Assembly: GCA_031772625.1 (NCBI GenBank)
Contig: CM062807.1
Location: forward strand, 1,145,677,007-1,145,741,006
Reading direction: 5' to 3'
DNA: 64,000 nt
From: Pinus tabuliformis
Taxonomy: Eukaryota > Streptophyta > Pinopsida > Pinales > Pinaceae
In this document: in pieces, positions 55,244 to 64,000 of the stretch
Layout of the letters: each line of letters starts with the position of its first letter
Position numbering within the stretch: the stretch's first letter is position 1
Notes under the pieces: generated by a model
What the model saw: only the letters and a program-made list of their open reading frames with translations
What the model was told of the DNA's origin: nothing
Database searches by the model: none
Position numbers and translations under genes: made by a program

Positions 55244-55259
55244 GATAAAACAGTTTCCT

Positions 55260-56640
55260 TAACCAGAGGTGGTGATTGTGGAAGAAATTTGGTCTACTGA
55301 AGCAGAGCATAGAATTACGCTTCTGTCATGCACATAATCCACAAAACTTATCCCTGAGGAACTTAACACAGTTTAATTACCCTGACATCCTGTAGAATGA
55401 CAGTATAGGCACAACAGACAACAATTTCACCAATTTTCTATGACCAGACTGTGGACGACGATTCTGCCACCTTTAAAAACCAATTGCATGAAGAGTTCAG
55501 GGTTACCTTTTAATCTGCCACCTTTTTACGTGAGGCATCCGCCTTCCTGTAGAAACTGCGTTCCTGTAGGAGCAACTTTCCTGTAGAAGCAGCGCGTGAT
55601 TCCTGGGGAAGACTGCAGTTGGTCTGCGCTCTCGGTGGTGCTTCTCAGCCGTTCTGAAAGCCAAAGGCTTGGAGTTTCGAACTGCAGAGGGATCTGAATG
55701 TTCACTCGAGGTTCAAACGGCGAATGATAAATGCATGCGATCAATCTAGCCGATTAGATTTGAACCGGCGGAATCCGTGGCGCGGAGGTGAGTTGTCCCC
55801 GCCGGACCGTTGGATGATGTCGTCTCATCATTTTTCTGCGAGTTCACTTACTACCGCATCATCCCTTCAGCAGATCCGCCGCCGTTTCTTCTGCTAAATC
55901 CGTTTTTTCCGATGGGGATTGTTCTCACGTGTGTGCTGATCATTCCTTTTGTCACGGCCGCCACCCAAACATCTGACTGGACCATTAACCGGTCGACGTG
56001 GCCAGTCAACTGGCCATACAGCCGCTCAACCCATTCACCTTTACACTTTGCAATCAATTCAAAGTAAAATTCATGTGATCTGATGGAAGGAAGGGTCGAG
56101 ACACTTACCTGTGCGGCTGCACACGATGTTTCGGTTTTTGGACGATGATGAGTGGATCTACCTGCTGCTGGTGAACTTACACAGGCCCGGAGGTTCACGG
56201 TTACAGGCTGCCGATGATGGATTTGATGCTTGGCTGCATGCGTCCGCGTTCACTGCATATGGCCAGCGCTGTGAAGAGTATACACTCTAGCGGGCTCAAC
56301 TGTTACAGGACTCCCGCGGGATGTCTGGTAACAGTTCTTCCTCCTTGGGTGCATGCTGCATGACGAAGGATCTGGCCTCCCGATCACGCTCTCAGGGCTT
56401 CTGGATGACTGAGATGGATATGGTATGAGATCTCCAGCGTTTTTTCATTTAAAACTTGCTTTTTCTTGAGAACTCATCGATCTGCTTTGCTGGTGCAGGT
56501 AACTTCGTTGCATGTCGACAAGGATGGCAGGACGAGGTGACAACAATGTGCAAGGGAGATAACAATAGCTTGCATGCGTCCAAACCGATCCTTAGTCGTT
56601 AGATCTCCTCATAAAATGGATTCTGGGCCGTTCTGAGCTT
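55260..56640. other. Element G spacer between accessory ORF and 21-bp array
   Basis: GC-richer than its surroundings, with no recognised frame. It contains three TTCCTGTAG(A/G)A motifs at 55541-55590 and one at 55386. It may be untranslated leader for the accessory ORF or an unidentified insertion. Confidence 0.4.
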
Positions 56641-56815
56641 CTACAGGAAGTTTCCTGTAGAAATACAGAGCTTCCTGTAGAAAGGTTGCGTTTCCTGTAG
56701 AGAGTCTGCACCTTCCTGTAGAAAATCTGCATCTTCCTGTAGAAAATCTGCGTCTTCCTGTAGAAAATCTGCGTCTTCCTGTAGAAAATCTGTGTCTTCC
56801 TGTAGAAGACTCAAG
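56639..56815. repeat. 21-bp array of TTCCTGTAGAA units
   Basis: Eight copies start at about 56651, 56671, 56691, 56712, 56733, 56754, 56775 and 56796. The last five have an exact 21-bp period (CTTCCTGTAGAAAATCTGCG). One inverted copy (CTTCTACAGGAAG, 56639) begins the array. No recognised gene covers it; the apparent frame FSTGRRR is a by-product. Confidence 0.95.
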
Positions 56816-57028
56816 CTGTAATAAAATTGCACATACCTTGGAGAAAATGAGTATTCCTGGAGGAGGTGCTGGTGAGGTGTCTTGACAGCATGATGAGGAC
56901 CTTTGGCTTTGAGTTGAGAGGCTTCCTCTCCTCCATAGACACCTGCAACCTGCATGCAATTTTACAATATGAACTTGCTAACCTTGTTTTTTATTCTTTT
57001 CTCTTTTTCTTTTTCATTTTTCTTCTTC

Positions 57029-57290
57029 TTTTTTTTTTTTTTTTGAAAGATAACAGGGGCGCCTCAATGAGGTTTTCACCCTTGCCATCTGCCCCGAGCG
57101 CCTTAGAGAGGTTTTCACTCAAGGATCTTTTCAAATCTTTATCTTTTTTTTTTTTTTTTTTTTTGAAAGACAATAGGGGCGCCTCAATGAGGTTTTCACC
57201 CCTACCACCTGCCTTGGGCGCCTCAGAAAGGTTTTCACCCAAGGATATTTATTATTTATTATTATTATTATTATTTATTTTTTTTTAGAT
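57029..57290. repeat. Duplicated 120-bp unit with poly-T and GCGCCT repeats
   Basis: A T-run followed by GAAAGATAACAGGGGCGCCT... (57045) is repeated as a T-run and GAAAGACAATAGGGGCGCCT... (57165). Within each unit a roughly 38-bp half-repeat (GCGCCT(C/T)A...AGGTTTTCAC) occurs twice, giving four in all. It ends in an ATT-rich tract just before the pol stop codon. Confidence 0.9.
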
Positions 57291-57293
57291 TCT

Positions 57294-58272
57294 TCAGGGT
57301 ATGCCCAAAGCAGAGGCAGAACCCTTCTCTATGACCAACACTGACTTCTCCATAGTTTTGATGAACTCTTGTCTTGAGAGAGGCTTCCTGTAGATCTTCA
57401 ATCGATGCCCATTGACAAGCATGGGGATGGCTTCCTCATCAATGGTCTGAATAAGAACAGACCCATTGTCATGACATTTTTCCACTGCATATGGCCCTAG
57501 CCATCTGGTTCTCAGCTTCCCCTTGAAATCTTTGTATCTGGAGTCATACAACAAGGCCCAATCTCCCGGCTGGAATTGCTTGTCATGGAGATGTTGGTCA
57601 TGCCACACCTTTCTCTGAATTTGAACCACTTCCGAGTGAAGGAGGGCCTGCATCCGGTGCTCATCCAGTCCATTCAGCTGCAATAACCTCTCTTGTTGTG
57701 CATGGCTGAGATCTAGGTCCAGCTGAGCTGCCATCCTCAAAGTGTTATATTCAAATTCAATGGACAGCAAAGCTTTCTTCCCATAGACCAGCTCATAAGG
57801 TGTGAAGCCGGTTGTGGTCTTCCAAGTGGTGTTGTAAGCCCATGTGGCTTCAACCAGGCGATCTGCCTAGTCCTTTCTGCTGCTGCTCACCACCTTAGTC
57901 AAGATCCCTTCAGTCATTTTCTTGAGGGTGATAGGGGGTGGAAGTCCTATGCTTGATCTTGTGATGAGCTAGTAGGTCTTCAACCAGGTTGGATGTGAAC
58001 TGGCTCCCTTGATCGGTGACCAGCTCTCTTGGATAACCAAACTTATAGAAGATGTTTTCTCTGAGGAACTCGGCCACCTTTTCTTCTGTTGCTGCTTTGA
58101 TTGCTTTAGTCTCTGCCCACTTTGTCAAGTAGTCAGTACATAAAATGATGTAAGACCTTTGCCTCGAAGGAGGGTTGATTGGGCCCACAAATTCCATACC
58201 CCACTTCTCAAATGGCTCAAGAGTCACCTGAGGTTGGAGAGGCATCTCATCCCTTTGGGTCGGTTTCCCCAT
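57294..58272 (-). pseudogene. Element G integrase core and C-terminal tail
   Basis: The core runs MGKPTQRDEMPLQPQVTLEP, then WGMEFVGPINPP, where the first catalytic Asp reads Glu, then LVTDQGSQFTSNLVEDLLAH (second Asp kept) and TPYHPQEND-stop. A deletion of about eight codons at 57925 removes the catalytic Glu. After it the tail continues (LTKVVSSSRKD; WAYNTTWKTTTGFTPYELVY) into the open stretch 57770-57294 with FQPGDWALLYDSRYKDFKGK and LRTRWLGPYAVEKCHDNGSV. No chromodomain follows. Confidence 0.88.
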
Positions 58273-59412
58273 TCTTCGGCATCACACTGGCTGACATATC
58301 TTCTGACATCTTGATGAAGTGTGGGCCAATAGTAGCCTGCCTGCAGGATTTTGAAGGCAGTTCTCTTTGCTGCAAAATGTCCTCCACAAGGCCCATCATG
58401 ACAGGTGAGGAGGATATCAAAGACTTCCTCCTCCCTTACACAACGCCTTAAGATCTGATCGGGGCCAAGCTTGAACAGATTGCCCCCGATCCAAGTAAAT
58501 GAGGCACTTTTTCTGATGATTCTGCTCTTCTCTCTTGAAGATAGGTGCGGAGGGAACTGTGCTGAAACAAGGTAGTTTGCTATATCAGCAAACCATGGAG
58601 AGAGTACTGAAATAGCAAACAGATGTTCATCGGGCATCTGGTCATCCACTGCTCCATCCTCATCTGCAGACAAATCCAATCTAGATAAAAAGTCAGCAAC
58701 AACATTTTCTCTTCCTGGTTTGTCAACAATGGTCAAATCAAACTGCTGCAACAAAAGTAACCATCTAATAATACGAGCATTCACATCTGGTTTATTCATT
58801 AAATATCTAATTGCAGCATGGTCAGTATGTACAAATGTTTGATAGCCAGTGATATAATATCGGAACTTGTTCAGTGCATGGACCACAGCCAAGAATTCTC
58901 TCTCGGTTACAGTGTAATTCAGCTCAGCTTTGGACAAGTTTTTGCTAACAAAGTAAATGGCATATGGAAGTTTTTGCTCAACTTGTCCTAAAGCTGCACC
59001 TATGACTTTGTTCGAGGCATCAGTGTGGATGTGGAAAGGTAGGGCCCAGTTTGGACCTCTCAGGATTGGGGCTGACACCAACTTGTCCTTTAATTCATTC
59101 AAACTCTTCTGACAATCGTCAGTCCATTTAAACTCCACATCTTTTTCCAACAGGCCAAACAATGGTGAGGCTAGCTTGCTGAAGTCTTTAATGAATCTCC
59201 GGTAATATCCTGCTAATCCCAAGAAACTCCGAACATCCTTTACCTTTTGAGGAGGTGGAACCTTCTTGATGAGAGCAATTTTGTTAGGATCCACCTGTAA
59301 CTCTTGGCAAGAAATGGTATGGCCTAGCACGGTCCCTTCAGTCATTAGGAATTCACATTTTTCAGGACTAAGGGACAAGTTCATCTCGATGCAAACCTCA
59401 AAAAAATGGAGT
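58224..59412 (-). pseudogene. Element G RT thumb, RNase H and integrase zinc domain
   Basis: The frame begins inside RT after the catalytic box (EMNLSLSPEKCEFLMTEGTV; RSFLGLAGYYRRFIKDFSKL). RNase H is well preserved: FHIHTDASNKVIGAALGQ, LNYTVTEREFLAVVHAL and FVHTDHAAIRYLMNKPD. VDKPGRENVVADFLSRLDL and the integrase HHCC start (HDGPCGGHFAAKRT...) follow, until a frameshift just after the first Cys. The missing RT palm lies beyond the junction at about 59420. Confidence 0.9.
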
Positions 59413-59419
59413 TTCATAA

Positions 59420-60120
59420 AAAATGAACATGACATTGATGGAAAAGGCAAGAAGCATGCTCAGTGGTGTCGGGTTAGGACATGAATTCTGGGCAGAGGCA
59501 GTGGAGACTGCATGTTACTTAGTTAACAAATCACATTCATCAGCGTTGGAGGATAAGACTCCACATGAGGTATGGATTGGTAAGAAAATCTCGCTTTCAC
59601 GTATGAGGGTATTTGGTTGTGATGCATATGTGCATATTCCAAAGGAAAAAAGAACCAAGTTGGATAGTGAATCTGAAAGGTTCATCTTTATTGGGTATAA
59701 GGATGGTTTATAAGGTTATAAGATTTGGAACACAGAAACAAGGAAGGTTGTGTACAATCGAGATGTGATGTTTAGAGACGTGAAAGATGTTATTAAACAT
59801 GAAGTCCTACCAAAAAACATGAGAAGATAGAGGTTGAGCTAAAGGAGGAAGAATCAGACTCTACAACGGAACAAGAATTGGAAGAGGAAGAACCACAAAC
59901 TCCAGTTTTGAGAAGATCAGTTAGGGAGAGAAGGCAACCAGAAAGGTATAGTCCATCTTCTTTCTATTCAACTTTTTTTTTATTTATTACTAATAATGAT
60001 CTCAGAATTGTCAGGGAGGCAGTAGATTCAAAGGATGGAAAACTTTGGAAAGAGGCCATGGTTGATGAAATGGCATCTTTGGACAAAAATGAGGATTGGG
60101 ATCTAGTGGAGTTGTGTTAA
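59420..60120 (+). pseudogene. Copia fragment: integrase end to RT start
   Basis: On the + strand MNMTLMEKARSMLSGVGLGH, FWAEAVETACYLVNKSHSSA, VFGCDAYVHIPKEKRTKLDS and FIFIGYKDGL give the end of a copia integrase. KIWNTETRKVVYNRDVMFRD follows after a TAA, then RRSVRERRQPERYSPSSFY and the first RT residues KLWKEAMVDEMASLDKNEDW. It starts abruptly against element G and stops inside RT. It could be another part of the family of fragment F, which cannot be shown here. Confidence 0.85.
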
Positions 60121-60351
60121 TTTTAGGTATGTTCTATGCTCAGATAAATTTATTTCAATTTTCTCAATTAGCTCAATATATTTTCTAGATTAGAAATCAC
60201 ATCAGCATTAAAGTAAACTATAATAGAATATAAACATAAATCGTTGAAGACAAGCCAAGACAAGAGGACACAAAATGTGGCGCTAGCCAGGGACAAACAC
60301 CAATGTGGGGAACCCCTTGATGAATTCTTCTTATATGTTCTTCAATAGTTC

Positions 60352-60354
<3 letters not shown>

Positions 60355-60382
<28 letters not shown>
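60355..60382. repeat. (AG)n microsatellite
   Basis: 14 uninterrupted AG units. Confidence 0.97.
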
Positions 60383-60388
<6 letters not shown>

Positions 60389-60439
60389 GATCATTTCTAA
60401 GAAGATGAGATCAGTTGAAGACATGCTACTTCAACTGAT

Positions 60440-61030
60440 TCTCCAAGGTGACTCCTTCACCTATCATCGTTTTGCATCTCGTCATCATGTTGCACCTCAC
60501 CATGCTGCACCATGCTACACCCATCATCACAGTGTTAGACATTATGCTACACTGTTGTCCCAATGTTTAGCACTGTTATACCTTGTGCTACTGTTGCACC
60601 ATGATGTCACCCATGTGCTTCTTGCACCATTGCTACTTTATGTACTTGCTGCACCAAATACCATACTGTTGTCCCAATGTGCTTGCAGCACTATGCTTGC
60701 TGCACCTTGTTGTTGTTGATGTCGCATGTACCATACTATTGCAGCACCATGAACTTGTTGCACTAAATGCAGTTGTCCCATGTACCATACCACTATATAC
60801 AGCCACCATGTACTTGTTGTTGCTATTGTCCTATTATGCCACTGTTGCACAATGTCATAGCTGTCCTAATCATAGAGCTGTCCCAACATGATGTTGTCCC
60901 AACAAGTTGTTGTCCCATCATGTTGCTGTCCCAACATGTTGTTGTCCCATCATTGTGTTGTCCAATGAGTTTGCAGCACCATGTACCTTTGCTGCCATGT
61001 CACAACTATTGTCCCATTACATCTTGATGT
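60440..61030. repeat. Degenerate minisatellite of TGTTGTCCCA / TGCTGCACCA words
   Basis: Words such as GTTGTCCCAACATG, CTTGCTGCACCA and TTGCACCATG recur throughout about 590 bases. The densest stretch, 60885-60965, repeats GT(T/G)GTCCCA(A/T)CA(T/A)G five times at 16-17-bp spacing. Frames reading through it are artefacts of low complexity. Confidence 0.8.
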
Positions 61031-61229
61031 GCTTGCCATGTTGTACATGCTTACACTGATTCTTATAACAACATTCTCATCATAAAATTATCCTCATACT
61101 TATACTTGAATTTTGGTGCACTGTTGTAGTTCTACAACTCTGGTTAGGGAATCAATAGTACCATAACAAGCACCTCTAAACTTGGCAATAATCCTTGAAA
61201 TGAGTGCGGATTACCTCCCTTGAGAAGTT

Positions 61230-61389
61230 GCTATCCATACATCCCTTCACGCTATCTAGGGCAGCCTCCACGATGTCCCTTTGACCCTTTATACGGTTGC
61301 TAATACTCTGCTATCGACACAACCCTTCACATTGTCTAGGGCAGCCTACATGTTGTCTTTTTGACTCTTCATGCTGTGGCTAAGACTCT
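61230..61389. repeat. Two tandem 80-bp units
   Basis: GCTATCCATACATCCCTTCA...AATACTCT (61230-61309) is followed by GCTATCGACACAACCCTTCA...AAGACTCT (61310-61389). Both share TCTAGGGCAGCCT. Divergence is roughly 20%. Confidence 0.9.
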
Positions 61390-61753
61390 CTTGTTTGACT
61401 GCAGTTAGGGTTGAATTAGACCAGCGTTTAGGGTTGGATTAGATCAGCGTTTAGGGCAGCCTTTTAGGTCTACATTAGGGTTTCCTTCCATCTGCATCTA
61501 GGGTTGTAGGCCTCCTTCTAGACTTGCGTAGAGACAAGTGTATAGGTTAGGGATCCTTCTTGATATCATTAGGGCTTCTCTTCATGAATGCATCCTCTAG
61601 ATTAGGGTAGCGTATCTCTTCTTCTTGACTGTGGCTAGGGCAATCTCATTCCTCCAACTTATGATAATATCAAGTAGGCATGGCATTCAAAGGAGTGGGC
61701 AGTACTAGAGGTCCATACCTAGCAGCTATGATTCTTTCCATTTTGGTAGGTGC

Positions 61754-62270
61754 TTATGGGCCTGCCATAGCTATGGTGGCTATAAGAGTACTGGAAGTCT
61801 GAATGAAAAAGGGCTGAGGAGTGATTGATGGGACTAAGGGAGTATGATGGATAGGAGGTGAGGTTTCCTTTGGGCTTAAAACAAAAGGAGAACCTAAAGA
61901 ATAAGGAGCTTTATGAATCTCTAAGATATTTTCTTCACTGCTAGTATTAGAAGCTATACTCTCAACATATATTTGTTCCATTATAAGCCTTTGAAGAGGT
62001 ATAGAAGATTGTTTGGGTTTACCTGAACCTGATGCTCCTTTCTGCAATGACTTTCTTTCTTTGATGATTTTTTCCGGGTCAGGTACTGGATCAGCTTGTG
62101 GCTTCTAAGGATTTCTCCGAGTATGTCTCACAAACTGAGCCAGAACTATGACGAGGAGTTGCCAAGAGGTTCGTCCTCCAGTAGAGTCACCAGATGGATG
62201 ATTACAACCAAAAAGTGCCCAGAATTTTTCCATCATCAAAGTTGGGTCTGTGTTGTCTCCCAGGGAAGCT
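61754..62270 (-). pseudogene. Gag-leader frame of Athila-like element (I), truncated
   Basis: On the - strand, starting about 40 bases after the primer site, the text reads SLGDNTDPTLMMEKFWALFG, NHPSGDSTGGRTSWQLLVIV and, after a TAG, KSLQKGASGSGKPKQSSIPL to a stop at 61754. The position and the Ser/Pro/Lys-rich character suit the start of a Gag-type protein. No capsid motif is reached, and the text further left is not recognisable. The family call rests mainly on the primer site. Confidence 0.4.
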
Positions 62271-62290
62271 AAGCTTTAGTTTCCTCTCCT

Positions 62291-62304
62291 AGGCAACGAC
62301 GCCA
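62291..62304 (-). other. Primer-binding-like site, Athila type
   Basis: The - strand reads TGGCGTCGTTGCCT, one base from the TGGCGCCGTTGCC site typical of Athila/Tat elements (tRNA-Asp). It lies four bases inside the TGTTAGCACTCC LTR start. Confidence 0.7.
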
Positions 62305-62308
62305 ATTA

Positions 62309-63287
62309 TGTTAGCACTCCAAGAATCTCTCCTAGGTTGTAGATCGGAGATGCCTGGTAACATATAATATTCAATATTGTTCTCTGAACTATTGGAATAA
62401 ACGATGGTTTGGAACAAGTCAGATGACCATTTCAGCTCTATTCTCACTCAGGACATGCATGAACACCCTCAACAACACAAGGCTTTAGACCACTAATGCT
62501 CAATAGTTTGTAGATTTAATGAATATATGGATAATACTAACTGTATCAACAGATTGCATACATGAACATATGTGAATGGCTAGCTACAGGCAGCAAATGA
62601 GCTTATTAACTGTACTGGAAGATGCATATATAATAACACATATAAATGGCTAGCAACAGGCAACAAAGAAGCTTGCAAATCTAATATATCAAAGCAGAGA
62701 TAAGATGATAGTTATCTAGCCTTAGACATAAAGAAAACATGAAAAACTGTTCGAGTGCAAGCATAAAACAGTAAAGAGAATGGACATTGAACATGTAATG
62801 GAAAAAGAAGCTTATATTGTTAAAGAATGCAGATGAGAAGCTTGAAGGAACATAGGAGGAATAATCTCCTAAACTTGAACCTCTATTACATCTTGTTTTC
62901 AGCTATTTATATCTTGTTTACAATGCTCCTAAGCTCTCTAGAAGGCTCGGAGTCTTAATCTGCCTGATTTGTGCCTTAATTGTTTGATTCCCTCCATGGG
63001 CAAGCATCGCTCGATGGTTTCTTCTTCTGACAGAAGACTAACCATATTCAGATATTTTAGGCTGTGCTGGCAGGGAGCTTTCTTGTGCCAGATGTGCTCC
63101 ACAATCGATTCTATTGGTTTGCTAAACCGCGTTGTCGATGCCCATGATTGCTTCTCGGCCTCTGTCTTCCGACATTTATTTCTCGGCCTTTGTTTATGTG
63201 ATAGAATGGGTCTTCGGGCCTCTATTATCTTTTAAATGCAAACGGGGACTTCTTTCTATTATAAACAGTGAAATGATGCAACTGTGA
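62309..63287 (-). repeat. 5' LTR of element I (right limit approximate)
   Basis: It starts TGTTAGCACTCCAAG on the + strand. A - strand TATA box (GATATAAATAG, about 62905-62915) supports LTR identity and orientation. The end ACTGTGACA near 63287 is a guess from the expected CA terminus; no partner LTR is in the window. Confidence 0.5.
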
Positions 63288-64000
63288 CAAATCCCGCCAA
63301 GCTTTCAACGTTTCAAACTTCAAAAGTCATTAAACATGGCATATTTATCTACCAGGTCTACCCTTCGTGTCGTTGTCACCTATTGCAGGTGGTAGGATTC
63401 CTTTGTTCTTTTATTATTTTAAATATGCCGGAAAAACATTAAAAACACAGGAAAATTGGCTTTGCCGGACTTCAAAAATCATAAATATCACTTCCCAGGC
63501 CCTTTCGGGTCTGGGCTTTATCGCATCAGCGTTGTCCCTGTTTCCCTTTGTATTTCGTTTAAAACAACGGAAATACACAAAATGTTTTGAAAATGGGGCT
63601 TCCGCGGATTTCAAATATTATGCAATCTTGTTTTAGAACCCCATCGGGTCCGGTTATCGCATCGCGACTACATATGTGCAAAAGGCCCCGCCCTTTGGTT
63701 TTTGTTGATAGCGATGTTGTGATGCGATATGATCGTAATCACATATATGAATATGTAAAGGCCCTGCCCCTTGGTCTTCCCGATCTGCGATCCGCTGATG
63801 TGATTTGGGCTATCGATCCTTGTGCGCGATCGACGGTCCTCGTTTAATCGCCAATCACCATTGCCATCGCCCCATGGCCTGCGTCGATTTTCCTCCGCCG
63901 ATGCGATCCACCAATTAGATATGGGTCGTTGATCGACCAGATCTAACGGCTGCTGTGCAACCACTATTTAAGCCTGCGCCTGTTGGTTTTTTCATGGTTT
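63288..64000. other. Unassigned sequence with diverged direct repeats
   Basis: Two related stretches (about 63420-63550 and 63555-63680) share (C/G)CGGA(C/T)TTCAAA, CC(T/A)TCGGGTC and TTATCGCATC. A second pair (about 63670-63725 and 63740-63800) shares AAAGGCCC(C/T)GCCC(T/C)TTGGT. No gene recognised. Confidence 0.55.

Larger units (their letters stand above)
50869..59420 (-). mobile_element. Element G: large gypsy retrotransposon, truncated at 5' side
   Basis: On the - strand the order is RT thumb, RNase H, integrase (59412-57294), a 2-kb spacer, a long post-pol frame (55243-52292), a purine tract (AGCTGGGGGG) and an LTR starting TGATGATGAGCC at 52256. The RT catalytic part and everything before it are missing, because a copia fragment abuts at about 59420. 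The LTR's far end is unresolved; TGATGG at 50869 would give matching TGATG/CATCA ends. Pol text (VDKPGRENVVADFLSRL) suggests a Tat/Athila-like lineage, which is inference. Confidence 0.75.

Noticed and set aside
54063..56815. Regularly spaced repeats that could look like a CRISPR array
   Set aside because: The constant part is only about 11-20 bp, spacing is 10-25 bp, spacers are similar to each other, and one array is in frame with a protein. The sequence is plant, with no cas-like gene.
56866..57288. 140-codon + strand frame rich in Phe and Leu
   Set aside because: Created by poly-T runs and the duplicated GCGCCT unit; low-complexity artefact.
50771..57397. TTC-N5-GAA word as a heat-shock element
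   Set aside because: Heat-shock elements alternate GAA and TTC at 2-base gaps. Here the gap is five and the centre (TACAG) is conserved, so the fit is poor.
60405..61027. Cys/His/Leu-rich frames over the minisatellite
   Set aside because: They follow the repeat words and change frame freely; not protein coding.
61400..61500. TTTAGGG words as an interstitial telomere
   Set aside because: Only a few isolated copies occur among other text; there is no tandem run.

Overview
The window looks like nuclear DNA from a seed plant with a large, repeat-dense genome. The signs are plant-type Ty3/gypsy and Ty1/copia LTR retrotransposons primed by initiator tRNA-Met, an Athila-like tRNA-Asp-type primer site, plant L1-type LINE remnants, SINE-like tRNA-headed repeats, and a split plant S1/P1 nuclease gene whose first intron is about 8.7 kb and packed with repeats. 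A gymnosperm is plausible, but nothing here fixes the species. There is no bacterial gene organisation and no clearly intact host gene.

Layout. (1) 1-12955: the 3' part of a decayed gypsy element (element C, + strand) with Gag zinc knuckles, protease, a Gag-like segment, RT/RNase H, integrase, a long post-pol accessory region and a 3' LTR. The LTR is split by a complete non-autonomous element (element A, 9121-12524, - strand). (2) 14885-16232: a solo LTR with a perfect 5-bp target duplication. (3) 16556-17500: a LINE reverse transcriptase remnant. (4) 18594-29522: an S1/P1-type nuclease pseudogene on the - strand. Its first intron holds a second LINE remnant and a young, nearly complete Tnt1-like copia element (23397-29157). 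(5) 30619-31510: three tandem copies of a SINE-like unit. (6) 31852-35479: element B, a young relative of A. One open frame joins Gag, protease and a chromodomain-bearing integrase tail, while the RT, RNase H and integrase core are gone. (7) 38127-43213: element D, an older gag-only LTR element whose LTRs contain a tRNA-like Pol III promoter. (8) 44911-47105: two truncated copia fragments. (9) 47105-50630: an LTR-like promoter and an array of related hairpins. (10) about 50.9-59.4 kb: a large gypsy element G (- strand) with a truncated pol and a post-pol reading frame of about 980 codons, cut at 59.42 kb by a copia fragment. (11) 60.1-64.0 kb: simple repeats and the 5' end of an Athila-like element.

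How the parts relate. A and B share one internal deletion junction, so they form a family that must have moved using another element's enzymes. D is a second, unrelated non-autonomous family. C and G both carry long sense-strand frames after pol. The oddest signal is an 11-bp motif, TTCTACAGGAA. It recurs about 30 times between 50.77 and 57.39 kb, in coding and non-coding DNA, in different reading frames and in both orientations. It builds a 36-bp coding array and a 21-bp non-coding array inside element G.

Limits: similarity calls rest on recognising motifs by eye. LTR percentages are hand comparisons. Long stretches (12.96-14.88, 17.5-18.6, 29.6-30.6, 35.5-38.1, 43.2-44.9, 49.4-50.6, 55.3-56.6 and 63.3-64.0 kb) show nothing I can name.
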